Assembly (NCBI GenBank): GCA_964023275.1
Contig: OZ029915.1
Coordinates: 13,770,712-13,834,711, forward strand
Direction of reading: 5' to 3'
Origin: Norana najaformis
Lineage: Eukaryota; Annelida; Clitellata; Crassiclitellata; Hormogastridae
Length of the DNA stretch: 64,000 nucleotides
Shown here in pieces: positions 26,701 to 31,830 of the stretch; positions within the stretch are counted from its first letter, which is position 1; every line of letters starts with the position of its first letter. The position numbers and the translations under genes were made by a program. The notes under the pieces are model-generated. The model searched no databases. It was not told the DNA's origin and saw nothing but the letters and a program-made list of their open reading frames with translations.

Positions 26701-29372
26701 ATTTTCTAGTACCACTGGGAAGAAAAGAATTCCATTTGCTACAGGTGGCGATTGCTACAGTCGAACGGGAAGCTGTCCACAGGTAGCCGTGCTGTGTCAC
26801 TCAAACTTAGTGGATCTATTTAGGGTTAATGGAAATATATGCAGCGCTGCATTAGCTATGGTTATATAGTCATGCAGGAGAAGGAGTTCAGTTTTTGAAA
26901 GATTCAAAAGAAGCTTATTACTAGTCATCCGAGACTGAAAATTGCCAAAAACAGAAGCAAGTAGTTGGAGAGCAAGACTAAAGGAAAGGAATAGCTGTAT
27001 CATGAGCTAGTGGTAGTAAAGAGCTATCAGTAGGTAGTGAACCTAGTGGAGTGGAGCGGTATGTTATGTAAACAGAGGAGGACCCAGTGCAGAACTCTCT
27101 GCAATGCTGCATTTTAAGACAGTGGGCACAGAAGTGAGTTGGTTGGTTTATAAGGACTGATTGAGAACAAGGGTGCAGAAAAAGTGCAAACAAGCAGGAA
27201 GCGGGACAAGAATGAAGCAAACCAGTGGTCGAGGCAGAGAAGGAGTATGCCATGATCAGTAGTATAAAAAATGGCAGATAGGTCTAGAAGAATGAGAGCA
27301 GTTACTTTTCCTTTATTCTTGGAGCTGATAATGTCACTGTGAATGGTAAGTAGTACAGTTTCAGTGGAATGGTATTTGCAGTAGGACTAAAAAGGAGGCT
27401 ACAGGCTGCAGGACAAAGGGTGACAGGTCAGGCGATTAGCAGCTACTTTTTTTCCAGGTTTTTGGAAATGAAATTGAGATTAGAGATAGTTTGATACTTC
27501 ATTGGGAGAGAGGTGGCTTTTTAAGAAGAGGGCAAACTGTCGAGGCTGATGGCAGCAGTGATCTAATGTTCCAAAGCACAAAGCCATTGGCCGCATTGGT
27601 ATGAGTAGTCTAAAATGAGGGATGGATTGAAATAGCTATGCTCCGGAGAGTGGCACGTCATTGATAGTGATGATGAGATTACTGACGATGTCATTTAGTG
27701 TATGACGTAATATTTTAACCTCGTGCAAAGTTATGTTACAGAACATCCTAGCAACACAGGAAATTATAGGCAAGTTGCAAACTTACTGGAGGTTTAGAAT
27801 TGTGCTTTCTTTTCTTTCCTTTTCTAGAGATTTAGAATTGTGCTGCATAAATATTTGAGTATAATAACACATTCATGCATTTGTAGCTTTTAGGAAAGGA
27901 TTTTGTATATATGTGTGTATATATATATGTATATATATGTATATATATATATATATATAGGATAGCTGAATATTTAGATTTTAGATAGTGTATTTATATA
28001 GCCAATTCATTCTGAGGTAGTAAACGCAAATGTTAATGTAAAAAACTTCACAGTGTAAGAATGAGTGATAGCAACACGACTGAAATGACACATGTAAACA
28101 GCAAAGATTAATCACTGCTGAGGCAGATAAACAGGAGTAAGTTTTGAAACATTTTGGCATTTGACCTTTGTTCTTTTAAATATGCCATTTATGCTCTGTT
28201 GGTATTAGCACTCATTTTAAAATTAAACTGTGAAGTTTTTGGACTAGTATCCTTAATCAGCCTGACCTCATGATACAGAAGGCATCAGTCAATGGTTGCT
28301 TCAAAGTAAGCATTAGACAAACCCAGTCGAGACCCAAGAGGTGGGTAAAAAGAGAAGGCAGACGGCTGGAACAAGCAAGTTGTTCATTCTGAACCTGAAT
28401 GACGTCAATGAACTGACTAAGGGGATAGAACTGGGCGGTGGATTTCAGAATTTCCTGTGATAGAGTAAATATATGAGACTGATTGGTGATTGAGGACCAA
28501 AGATAGATTGCTTAAGGTTTTAACTCTAAAATTAAAATTAAAACCTCTTCTATTCTCCATGTGGTTCAAACTGGGTTCAAAGTACAGTATTTCCTGTTGC
28601 TGGAGTTCATTGTGCACTGGTCATCTGTTGTTAAATATTTGTGCACCAATATAAATGATTTAAATTTAAATGAATTTTAAGCATTACCCTATGTGTAGCC
28701 TTCTAATTTTAAGGCTTTTCTTCATCATCATCATTATCATCATCATGGTTCATGCGGTGTTGGCACAATATCACAAGATTCGACCTTATGGCAAGCAGCT
28801 GTTTTCTTTGCAACTGGTATAAGCCTTGAATAATATTGTTTTCTGTAATAGTAGTAGTAGTAGTAGTTTTATGTAGTAGTTCTTGTAATTTGCAGTATTG
28901 TGAAGCAGTAGTTTAAACTGATGATCTTTTTGTAGGGCAAGTTCCAAGTGACGCTGACTGGAACACGGTTTCGTGTGGCTTCCAACTCTGAATGGCGTGC
29001 CTTTGGCTACAAAACATCCAGACAAATTGACATTTCCACAGCAAGTAGAATTGATTGACTTTGTCTTGGTCTGTCCTCTGCAGATCATCCTTCTCCAATC
29101 TTTATGACAGTGGTGGACATTTCCTTAACTTCTTAGATGTCTTCTTATCAACTTGGTTCTTGCTGTCATACATCAGCAGGTTAAACTAACTTATGAGTAA
29201 ATTTGTATTTTTAAATGATATAGCTCTGAGCAAAGTTTCAGAGATAATTTCAATTAATTATTGTTGTCGCGTTCAGGATAGGCAAATCGTTAAAGGAAGA
29301 TGTGGAGGGCACTGTGGCCGATGTTCACCAAATGATGGATTTCTAAAACTTGAACTGTTAGGCCTGCCTTGA
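440..29372 (+). CDS. ADAMTS9/20-like: ADAMTS9/20 (GON-1)-type metalloprotease, 3' part of gene (17 exons, C-terminal 870 residues)
   Basis: Seen: 17 plus-strand exons (listed separately) join into one open frame of 2613 nt ending in TGA. The first eleven each encode one thrombospondin type 1 repeat (TSR) with six cysteines; the last six encode a domain with ten cysteines and the motifs SCREVK, IYCSEM, GGDCYS and GRCGGHCGRC, which is the GON domain. Known: TSR arrays ending in GON occur in ADAMTS9, ADAMTS20 and nematode GON-1, secreted zinc proteases that cleave matrix proteoglycans and support cell migration. The prodomain, catalytic domain, disintegrin-like region and first TSR are not here and should lie upstream. 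Introns run from about 240 bp to over 7 kb and are full of repeats. Inference: an intact host gene, since no exon has a stop or frameshift and all phases agree. Whether it is the single GON-type ADAMTS of the species cannot be told. Confidence 0.93.
605..1117 (+). other. ADAMTS intron, no further feature seen
   Basis: A 513-bp AT-rich intron between TSR units 1 and 2. Short frames here have no coding character. Confidence 0.6.
1118..1351 (+). CDS. ADAMTS9/20-like: ADAMTS exon: TSR unit 2 with Thr-rich linker
   Basis: 78 codons, phase 0 at both ends, acceptor CTGTAG and donor GAG/GTTTGT. Begins CSTTCGKG, has six cysteines, then a Thr/Ala-rich spacer of about 25 residues before LWRTGSWTE. The spacer could be an O-glycosylated hinge (inference). 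Confidence 0.92.
1690..2090 (-). mobile_element. LINE 3'-end fragment, family A (copy 1)
   Basis: Near-identical over about 150 bp to segments at 43.5, 47.5 and 52.3 kb. On the minus strand it reads as the end of a LINE ORF (FQSKLKTFLFHRSYL), then a 3' UTR, then a (GATTAC)n-like tail at the low-coordinate end (about 1707). 5'-truncated non-LTR insertion in an ADAMTS intron; the remaining bases of that intron (1352-2455) show nothing else. Confidence 0.7.
2456..2623 (+). CDS. ADAMTS9/20-like: ADAMTS exon: TSR unit 3
   Basis: 56 codons, phase 0 at both ends, acceptor TTTTGCAG, donor CAC/GTCAGT. Begins CSASCGNG, six cysteines, ends QWRTGDWTH. Confidence 0.93.
2624..3607 (+). other. ADAMTS intron, no further feature seen
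   Basis: About 1 kb of AT-rich intron. Short frames on both strands lack domain signals. Confidence 0.55.
3608..3841 (+). CDS. ADAMTS9/20-like: ADAMTS exon: TSR unit 4 with linker
   Basis: 78 codons, phase 0 at both ends, acceptor AACCAG, donor CCG/GTATGT. Begins CSVTCGEG, six cysteines, then a linker of about 20 residues (DRHLNIIAISS...) before VWRAGPWGP. Exactly the same length (234 nt) as the unit 2 exon. A TCTG-rich repeat begins right at the donor. Confidence 0.93.
3843..3916 (+). repeat. (TCTG)n / (TC)n microsatellite at a splice donor
   Basis: TCTG/TCTC-rich tract starting directly behind the GTATGT donor of TSR unit 4. It spuriously gives Ser/Cys/Leu-rich frames. Confidence 0.9.
4186..4344 (+). 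CDS. ADAMTS9/20-like: ADAMTS exon: TSR unit 5
   Basis: 53 codons, phase 0 at both ends, acceptor GTTAG, donor CAG/GTCAGT. Begins CSSTCEDG, six cysteines, ends YWNYGEWGQ. Confidence 0.93.
4345..5110 (+). other. ADAMTS intron, no clear feature
   Basis: AT-rich intron sequence with a short TA-rich run near 4940-4975. No exon seen. Confidence 0.5.
5120..5268 (+). repeat. 51-bp tandem repeat, about 3 copies
   Basis: CAGATATCCTTTCTTC recurs at 5127, 5178 and 5229, an exact 51-bp period, with only a few substitutions between units. Each unit includes TTAGTTGGGTTAACTT. Noncoding intronic minisatellite. Confidence 0.9.
5350..5592 (+). mobile_element. Interspersed repeat, family C (copy 1), nested
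   Basis: TTTATACAGAAC...TATAGCGCCCCTTC...CTCAGAAGCACTCCC...TTCCAGAGGGCTGGGCC. Related segments lie near 33355 and 45310. It resembles a LINE 3' end in antisense orientation (the phrase around TTCCAGAG corresponds to the WNSLP-type end of many LINE ORFs), but this is inference. Confidence 0.5.
5719..5867 (+). mobile_element. Retroposon 3' end with (ACTT)n tail, nested
   Basis: Ends in GGTTAATAAAGAATATACTTACTTACTTACTTA, a poly(A)-signal-like AATAAA followed by an ACTT microsatellite tail typical of some LINE/SINE 3' ends. It interrupts the surrounding MITE-like sequence. Confidence 0.5.
6215..6335 (+). repeat. GTAT/TA-rich microsatellite region
   Basis: Stretches of TATGTATG and TATATATA with interruptions, next to a repeat B fragment. 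Confidence 0.8.
6325..6430 (+). repeat. Interspersed repeat, family B (copy 1)
   Basis: TTTAAGAACCTCACAAGGACAC...CACATCTATCTGATC...TTTTAAGACAGTTTGAAAA. Related copies lie near 16400, 18935 and 55158. Probably a LINE-derived 3' end; family not named. Confidence 0.55.
6435..8550 (+). pseudogene. Decayed gene of an uncharacterised multi-copy transposon-like family (copy 1)
   Basis: Seen: in broken frames, IAHEDAMIIIKIEEDWQF (6595-6650), then a Ser/Glu-rich stretch with ETSSAEEASSDSSEKE (6811-6860), SALDRTK-like VAAALDRTK (6927-6953), the block IHWDGKIMPDFTG (about 7204-7240), CVDRLSIVVSDKDVTKLLAIP (7252-7314), MCFNTAPNNTG (7387-7419), LGRDLLNLAC (7456-7485), DYKELLELTVIFLGG (7716-7757) and LSETLVGLAF (about 8110-8140). 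Several in-frame stops and frameshifts are present. From memory, proteins with HWDGK, FDTTxSNTG and HHI blocks form a high-copy family in invertebrate genomes, so this is probably mobile-element derived; I cannot assign a transposase superfamily. No terminal repeats were found. It sits in an ADAMTS intron on the same strand. A second copy is at 56.9-58.0 kb. Confidence 0.6.
6993..7082 (+). repeat. 18-bp tandem repeat, 5 exact copies
   Basis: Unit CTGCATCCAATCTATATG repeated five times without a mismatch, inside the decayed transposon gene. 18 bp is a multiple of three, so it does not shift the frame. The lack of divergence between units points to recent expansion. Confidence 0.95.
8560..9110 (+). 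other. ADAMTS intron, no clear feature
   Basis: AT-rich sequence with a short (TTG)n run near 8835. Nothing recognisable. Confidence 0.5.
9113..10027. mobile_element. MITE-like nonautonomous DNA transposon with terminal inverted repeats (complete copy)
   Basis: Left end TGTATTTTCTGGACTATAT (from about 9116) and right end TATAGTCCAGAAAATATAG (about 10007-10025) are inverted copies of about 25 bp. Other partial copies lie at 5333, 13229, 16200 and 62362. The middle (about 9320-9690) is clearly more GC-rich than its surroundings and absent from the other copies. No transposase. Superfamily not assigned. Confidence 0.75.
10541..10726 (+). CDS. ADAMTS9/20-like: ADAMTS exon: TSR unit 6
   Basis: 62 codons, phase 0 at both ends, acceptor ATTACAG, donor TCA/GTACGT. 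Begins CDVTCGGG, six cysteines, short Pro/Arg linker, ends HWQKGRWSS. It lies between two large repeat-filled introns of 6.2 and 7.1 kb. Confidence 0.93.
10985..11150 (-). mobile_element. Degenerate LINE 3'-end fragment, family A-like
   Basis: AGAAAGCCACGTACAGGGCACCAG...GCACTAGCGCT follows the order of family A (AAGCCAC...GGGGACCAGC...CAGGCGCT) but is diverged. Confidence 0.35.
11265..11760. mobile_element. Foldback/MITE-like element with inverted arms
   Basis: Arm 11318-11382 (CTGGTTTGAACC...CTAAAGGTACTG...GATTTTAAATCAATCCAAAATGGGTGATGG) is matched in reverse complement by 11671-11731, with mismatches. The arms are about 290 bp apart. Short GGTTTTAAAACC-type palindromes recur throughout. 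No coding potential. Confidence 0.6.
12080..12470. repeat. Low-complexity T-rich region
   Basis: Short TTTTCTG, TTGCCATTTTG and GTTTTC motifs recur. The minus strand yields overlapping Lys/Gln/Asn-rich frames, which I take as artefacts of the base composition. Confidence 0.6.
12920..12982 (+). CDS. Candidate small exon of ADAMTS (uncertain)
   Basis: A 63-nt open stretch with a good acceptor (CTTTTGTTACAG) and donor (CCG/GTAAAG), phase 0 at both ends, encoding SKPLSLIEKELNISSVHHLKP. It lies in the 7.1-kb intron between TSR units 6 and 7. Inclusion would keep the frame but insert 21 residues between the Trp and Cys halves of one TSR, which is unusual. It may be a chance match. Confidence 0.2.
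13229..13640. mobile_element. MITE-like family, partial copy
   Basis: Begins with TGTTTTCCAGACTAAAATGTCTGGC and TTTTTACATGAACTTCAA, the diverged left end of the element at 9113. Later, ATTTAGTACTGGTTTCAATAACTAAAAATA also matches copies at 6030 and 62590. Confidence 0.5.
13960..14400 (-). mobile_element. LINE ORF2 C-terminal fragment
   Basis: Minus-strand frame with LPIQHRISFKLGLMVYKTL, YLKLIQ, STRSSECLSLVVPK and a degenerate LNFGIPF (WNSLP-type) end, the usual C-terminal region behind the reverse transcriptase of APE-type non-LTR elements. No catalytic motifs remain. The 15.3-15.8 kb fragment on the same strand may be its 5' part. Confidence 0.75.
14400..15300. other. ADAMTS intron, no clear feature
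   Basis: AT-rich intron sequence between two LINE fragments. No exon seen. Confidence 0.45.
15318..15760 (-). mobile_element. LINE ORF2 N-terminus: 2A-like motif plus start of APE endonuclease
   Basis: Seen on the minus strand: a hydrophobic run LLPLLLLPGDTEINPGP, then VRCQSLDIGS, FALNETWLQPNDT and YCLAFW. Known: FALNETWL-type blocks belong to the apurinic endonuclease domain of LINE ORF2, and DxExNPGP at the N-terminus of such elements is a virus-like 2A sequence that makes ribosomes skip a peptide bond. Here the first variable position is Thr rather than Val or Ile. The frame decays after about 130 codons. The element is an inactive fragment in an ADAMTS intron, on the opposite strand. Confidence 0.8.
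16200..16560. mobile_element. MITE-like family, right-half copy with nested family B
   Basis: GTTGGAAATCTTTAATTTAGAAAG...TTTTTATTTCAGCAA matches 9763-9815, and the end (GCCTTATTATTGTAGTTTG) resembles its right end. Between about 16395 and 16455 the family B motif TAAGTACTTCACAAAAGCACTGCACAC interrupts it. Confidence 0.5.
17240..17385 (+). repeat. Purine-rich tract
   Basis: About 140 bp of almost pure A/G (GGAAGAG, AGGAGAGAAGGA, AGAGGAAGG). Not periodic. Could form unusual DNA structure; no function claimed. Confidence 0.8.
17868..18032 (+). CDS. ADAMTS9/20-like: ADAMTS exon: TSR unit 7
   Basis: 55 codons, phase 0 at both ends, acceptor TTTCTAG, donor CAG/GTACAA. Begins CSISCGKG, six cysteines, ends FWWSSPWSQ. 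Confidence 0.93.
18033..18411 (+). other. ADAMTS intron, no further feature seen
   Basis: Short intron between TSR units 7 and 8 with no recognised element. Confidence 0.6.
18412..18585 (+). CDS. ADAMTS9/20-like: ADAMTS exon: TSR unit 8
   Basis: 58 codons, phase 0 at both ends, acceptor TTGTAG, donor GAG/GTATGA. Begins CSATCDAG, six cysteines, ends YWVTGNWSE. Contains an NRT glycosylation sequon. Confidence 0.93.
18935..19390 (-). mobile_element. Interspersed repeat, family B, longer copy
   Basis: TATATTGCACCTTACTAGAACCTCACAAAAGCACT, then GTTGGAACAG and GGAGGATCTTGAA, ending near GATAGACTGAAGCTGAAAGGCATG. A similar succession lies at 55158-56030. Probably an antisense LINE 3' end; no clean frame remains. 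Confidence 0.5.
20001..20174 (+). CDS. ADAMTS9/20-like: ADAMTS exon: TSR unit 9 (divergent start)
   Basis: 58 codons, phase 0 at both ends, acceptor GTTGCAG, donor CGC/GTATGT. Begins CTHPCSFG rather than the usual CSxSCG, but keeps six cysteines and ends IWITSDWTR. Confidence 0.91.
20175..20700 (+). other. ADAMTS intron, no clear feature
   Basis: AT-rich intron sequence. A short imperfect GCTTGCAAT...GAGCAAGACAG symmetry near 20280-20350 is not further explained. Confidence 0.4.
20728..20768 (+). repeat. (AAT)n microsatellite
   Basis: Runs of ATAATAATA with two GAT interruptions. Confidence 0.95.
20770..21110 (-). pseudogene. Decayed coding-like segment, unassigned
   Basis: The minus strand shows long stretches with few stops (GVSVKSGLVLSNIKKRASES, DGRKATANLADETDLSRIIL) with GC content above its surroundings. 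It reads like an old mobile-element or captured coding fragment, but I do not recognise the family. Confidence 0.3.
21410..21612. repeat. Hairpin minisatellite, about 6 units
   Basis: Unit of about 31 bp, roughly ATAATGCCTCTTCTTTT then GAAGAGGAATTTGT; each contains the near-palindrome CCTCTTCttttGAAGAGG. A second array lies at 23290-23415. Confidence 0.8.
21613..22217 (+). other. ADAMTS intron, no clear feature
   Basis: AT-rich intron sequence up to the acceptor of TSR unit 10. Confidence 0.45.
22218..22412 (+). CDS. ADAMTS9/20-like: ADAMTS exon: TSR unit 10
   Basis: 65 codons, phase 0 at both ends, acceptor GTTTTAG, donor CAA/GTCAGT. Begins CSVSCGQG, six cysteines, ends HWETTSWSQ. Confidence 0.93.
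22742..22877 (+). CDS. ADAMTS9/20-like: ADAMTS exon: TSR unit 11 (last TSR)
   Basis: 136 nt, enters in phase 0 and leaves in phase 1. Begins CSKTCGFG; the sixth cysteine of RPCYMGPC is split by the intron (T/GT). Donor is GTAAGA. If the donor were skipped, the frame would run on to a stop near 23004, giving a protein without the GON domain; nothing shows that this happens. Confidence 0.92.
23290..23415. repeat. Hairpin minisatellite, second array (about 4 units)
   Basis: AGTGCCTCTTCTTTTGAAG, GAGGAATTTGTC and so on, same unit as 21410-21612, 1.7 kb away in the next intron. Confidence 0.75.
23640..23865. repeat. About 50-bp imperfect tandem repeat
   Basis: TGTTGACTGATAGTGTTCCTTCAG, GTTGACTAGCTGCATCCTCTCG and TGTTGTCTCTCAGTGTCC recur about every 50 bp, each followed by a TTCNACCTGC-type block. 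Confidence 0.55.
23968..24004 (+). repeat. (TA)n microsatellite
   Basis: TATATATG/TATATATA alternation. Similar runs occur at 27908-27959. Confidence 0.9.
24158..24205 (+). repeat. Intronic duplicate of the TSR unit 11 exon end and donor
   Basis: GGACCATGTAAGAATAA at 24189-24205 is identical to 22871-22887, which spans the real exon/donor junction. The preceding CTGTTGTAGTTCTGTGAATTTGC also resembles 22920-22945 just downstream of the real donor. Confidence 0.7.
24824..24915 (+). CDS. ADAMTS9/20-like: ADAMTS exon: GON domain part 1
   Basis: 92 nt, phase 1 in and phase 0 out, acceptor TTGTTAG, donor CCT/GTAAGT. Encodes YSTSCREVK...DGEFNLLVEGKLVP, the start of the GON domain. Confidence 0.93.
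25554..25648 (+). CDS. ADAMTS9/20-like: ADAMTS exon: GON domain part 2
   Basis: 95 nt, phase 0 in and phase 2 out, acceptor GATTAG, donor CG/GTTAGT. Encodes IYCSEMARSHPKEYLTL, the conserved YC-x-x-M block of GON. Confidence 0.92.
25800..26085 (-). mobile_element. RTE-like LINE 3' end (same family as 43.66-44.46 kb)
   Basis: Minus strand: SLLGLIRKSKLSYF, CLEKEI, LDPKMTWMDDIK, VITRNK and QPSAQGWLKTRQ, parallel to LLRLIKKRKLSYFGH, CLEKEI, VITRNK and NPRLEDG at 44.2-44.45 kb. It lies in the intron between GON parts 2 and 3. Confidence 0.75.
26143..26282 (+). CDS. ADAMTS9/20-like: ADAMTS exon: GON domain part 3
   Basis: 140 nt, phase 2 in and phase 1 out, acceptor TTTCAG, donor G/GTCAGA. Encodes a Cys-rich stretch (NACPENG...HHCQKC) and FSRVRLNITSLQII, with an NIT sequon. 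Confidence 0.92.
26400..26500 (+). repeat. (ATC)n-like imperfect microsatellite
   Basis: CATCATCATCG-type triplets with many interruptions. Confidence 0.85.
26688..26782 (+). CDS. ADAMTS9/20-like: ADAMTS exon: GON domain part 4
   Basis: 95 nt, phase 1 in and phase 0 out, acceptor CTTCTAG, donor CAG/GTAGCC. Encodes NDFTFSS...IPFATGGDCYS...SCPQ, matching the conserved PFGTAGDCYS-like block of GON. Confidence 0.93.
26797..27690 (-). mobile_element. LINE reverse transcriptase fragment
   Basis: Minus strand: LLDLSAIFYTTDHGILLLCL (DLSAAFDTIDH-type RT motif) and, further along, MTSNKLLLNLSKTELLLL (MTSNKLLLNPSKTE-type motif). Stops and shifts break the frame, and the YxDD box was not found intact. 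Lies in the intron between GON parts 4 and 5. Confidence 0.7.
27905..27962 (+). repeat. (TA)n microsatellite
   Basis: TATATATATGTATATA run. Confidence 0.95.
28846..28868 (+). repeat. (TAG)n microsatellite
   Basis: About seven TAG/GTA triplets upstream of the acceptor of GON part 5. Confidence 0.9.
28936..29040 (+). CDS. ADAMTS9/20-like: ADAMTS exon: GON domain part 5, followed by a GC donor
   Basis: 105 nt, phase 0 in and out, acceptor TTTGTAG. Encodes GKFQVTLTGTRFRV...GYKTSRQIDIST. No GT donor gives an open frame: the GT at 29045 would create GCA AGA TAG and stop. ACA/GCAAGT at 29040/29041 fits the GC-donor consensus and joins in frame to the last exon. Confidence 0.88.
29277..29372 (+). 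CDS. ADAMTS9/20-like: ADAMTS last coding exon: GON C-terminus and stop
   Basis: Acceptor CGTTCAG. Encodes DRQIVKGRCGGHCGRC, then SPNDGFLKLELLGLP and TGA at 29370-29372. The GRCGGHCGRC block is the usual end of GON domains. Three bases after the stop lies G/GTAAGA, a strong donor that could start an intron in the 3' UTR. Confidence 0.92.
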   Translation, partial: DRQIVKGRCGGHCGRCSPNDGFLKLELLGLP

Positions 29373-29611
29373 AGGGTAAGAGATGTTTTTTTTGACCTAT
29401 ACTTCAAATTTAACTTTAAGCTGCAAATCTAGAACCAAGACATAAGTAAAATTTGAGGCAGCAGTAATAAGGGATGCCCTTGTCAACATTACATAATGAC
29501 AGTGTTACACAGGGTCATGTGATAATGACAGCAGCCATTAGTTCACATTAACTTACTGATTCATAATGCATACACACACACACACCCACACATGTATGTG
29601 CACTTAAACAG

Positions 29612-29790
29612 ACTGTCAAGAGCCATAAATGTAAATAGCTACCTCAACTATGGGAATATGGGAAACATTACTTGGCTGAAAAATGCCATCTTGCAAAACA
29701 GCGAAACAGGGATTTTTGGACAGAACAAACTGGAAAACAGGAATTGGTATTCTATCAAGTGTGCATTTTGGCTATACGTATGAGATATTC
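29612..29790 (+). repeat. Interspersed repeat, family D (copy 1)
   Basis: ATAAATGTAAATA...ATTACTTGGCTGAAAAATGCCAT...TATCAAGTGTGCATTTT is matched in inverted orientation at 38110-38275. Its open frame is not conserved in the way a gene would be. Confidence 0.6.
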
Positions 29791-29819
29791 TCATTAATTA
29801 GAACTTAATAATGCAGTGG

Positions 29820-31130
29820 TGTCTAATGCACAAGGCATCAACCAATGGTGCACCAAAACCAAGCTGTAATCAAGTCAGAGGCCAGAAGGTCAGTCTGTTG
29901 AGGCAGAGAGAAAGGCTGTGGTGGATAAGCTAAATGAAAGAGGTAAGTCTTGTGAACTGAGATCAGAATGACACAAGACAACTGAACAGAATGAACAGAT
30001 GCAGAGAGAGAATTCCAAAACTTACTGAGTGCATGAGCAAACCAATGTATGGCTGGACAAGAAACCCCAAACCAGTACTGGAGACAATTTGAAAGAAGAC
30101 AATGGTCCACAGTATCAAAAGCAGCAGACAAGTCAGTAAGAAGTACTGTCACTTTACCCTTATCTCTGGAGCACATGATATCTTTATAAATGACAAGAAG
30201 GGCAGATTCTGTTGAATGAAACTTACGGTTGGCAGACTGTAAGGAGGATATTAGTGAGGTTGCATACAATTCATAACTTCCCGATCAAGAATTTTATATA
30301 CAAAATTCAAAGTTGAGGTGGGTCCATAATTAGATCAGTTGCAGAGGTCAAGAGAAGGTTTCTTTAACTGAGGATGAACTTTGACATAAATGAAAGCAGA
30401 AGAACAGTGAGAAATTGATTATTGATGTAATGGTTGGACTGAATACATCAAAGCACTCTTTCAGAAGAGATGTAGGAATGGTTTCAAGGAGACAACTTTT
30501 GTTATGTGAGAACCTCTGCCAGATTTGTTGGTTGACAGTAGTCAAAGACAGGAGGTGAAGAACCAGGAAGAAGAAATTTATCACATACCGAGTAACCAAC
30601 AAATTTCAGCACACCAGAAATCTTATCTGCAAAGAAGGTCAAGAATTTAGCGGCAACTTATTTGAAGCCATCCAGAAAGCTCTTGATGATGCAGAACTAT
30701 GACGATGCTATTAAATTAGCTGAATATGCATATTTGGCAGATGAAACAAGTTTCCACGCAAGCTTGAACTGTTGCCTAAACTTAGTGTGATCTGATGGAA
30801 GGCAAGAGTAGCATCACCAATGTTCTGACTTCTGCACTGCCTAGCTTAAAAAAGGCAGAGTTAAACCAAGGCTGTGGTTTATATGCAGTCTGCTACTCTC
30901 TTTGTTCTAAGAGGAATTTGCCTGTTGATGAGCTCCATTGAAGTAGACTGGAACTGCATTGCCAGTTCATCAGCTGTCTGTGATGGAGATAACCGGGATG
31001 GAGATGCTAAAATACCATGCCTTAGTTTATTTAAATCAATTTCAGGCCAAGGGTGAAATCAAACAATTTTGTAATTTGGAGGTGGTTTAAATCAGAAGTT
31101 AAACTTTGAGAAAATACCAGTGTGATCTAA
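29820..31130 (-). mobile_element. LINE, internally deleted: endonuclease-RT linker, RT start and C-terminus
   Basis: Minus strand, in order: LINRQIPLRTKRV (about 30.9 kb), SLLKECFDVFSPTIT, STESALLVIYKDIMCSRDKG, LLTDLSAAFDTVDHCLL and CLQYWFGVSCPAIHWF, then directly FWNSLSASV and the tail near 29820. The reverse-transcriptase middle between IHWF and FWNSL is missing, so this copy lacks the YxDD active site. AAFDTVDH and YWFG are standard RT landmarks of APE-type LINEs. Confidence 0.85.
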
Positions 31131-31139
31131 GAGATTTGA

Positions 31140-31830
31140 CTCAATACTGTGGACCAGTGTCTTCTTTTGCATTGTCTCCAGTACTGGTTTGGGGTTTCTG
31201 ATCCAGCCCTACATTGGTTTGCTACTTATTTTAGCCCACACACTCAGTATATTTAAATGGTAATTATTTGTCTATTGCTTTGTTGACATGTGGCATCCCA
31301 TAGGTCTCTGAGCTTGGTCCTCTATTATTTTTATGTTATGCACAGCACCACTAGGTACATTGCTTGACAGTCATTCAATGGGATATCATTTCTGTGCTGA
31401 TATGATACTCAAATTTACATTTTATTTGACATTTTATCTTGTCATTCATCTGTGCATGCATCTGTTGTCCACTGCCTCTGGGGAGGTGCAGTCTTGTATG
31501 GTGGCTAATGAACTCCTCCTTAACTGATTTTCTACTACTGAGCACTCCACAGCAACTTAAGGAATTTGATTGGCTTAAATCTTTAAAACTGGATGACTCA
31601 CTTGCTGAGTTGGCTGATACTGCTCGTAACTTGGGCACTGTTGTCTATTCTACTATGTCTCTCACAAATTGTGTGAATGGTGTTTGTGATGTGTGTATTC
31701 ATGACATATGCAGAATTAGGTGTTATCTTTCCATAGCTTCAAGGATATCTCTGGCAAATGCATTGGTCTCTAGTCGGTTTGATATTGTAACTCGCTTTTT
31801 ACTGGTATCATAAAGTCAAACATACTGAAA
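31140..31830 (+). mobile_element. LINE reverse transcriptase middle fragment, opposite orientation
   Basis: Plus strand: TVDQCLLLHCLQYWFGVSDP starting at about 31147, HWFATYFSP, then ASGEVQSCMVANELLLN and YCNSLFTGI near the end, with stops and shifts. It starts at nearly the same RT position where the neighbouring minus-strand copy breaks off. Confidence 0.75.
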
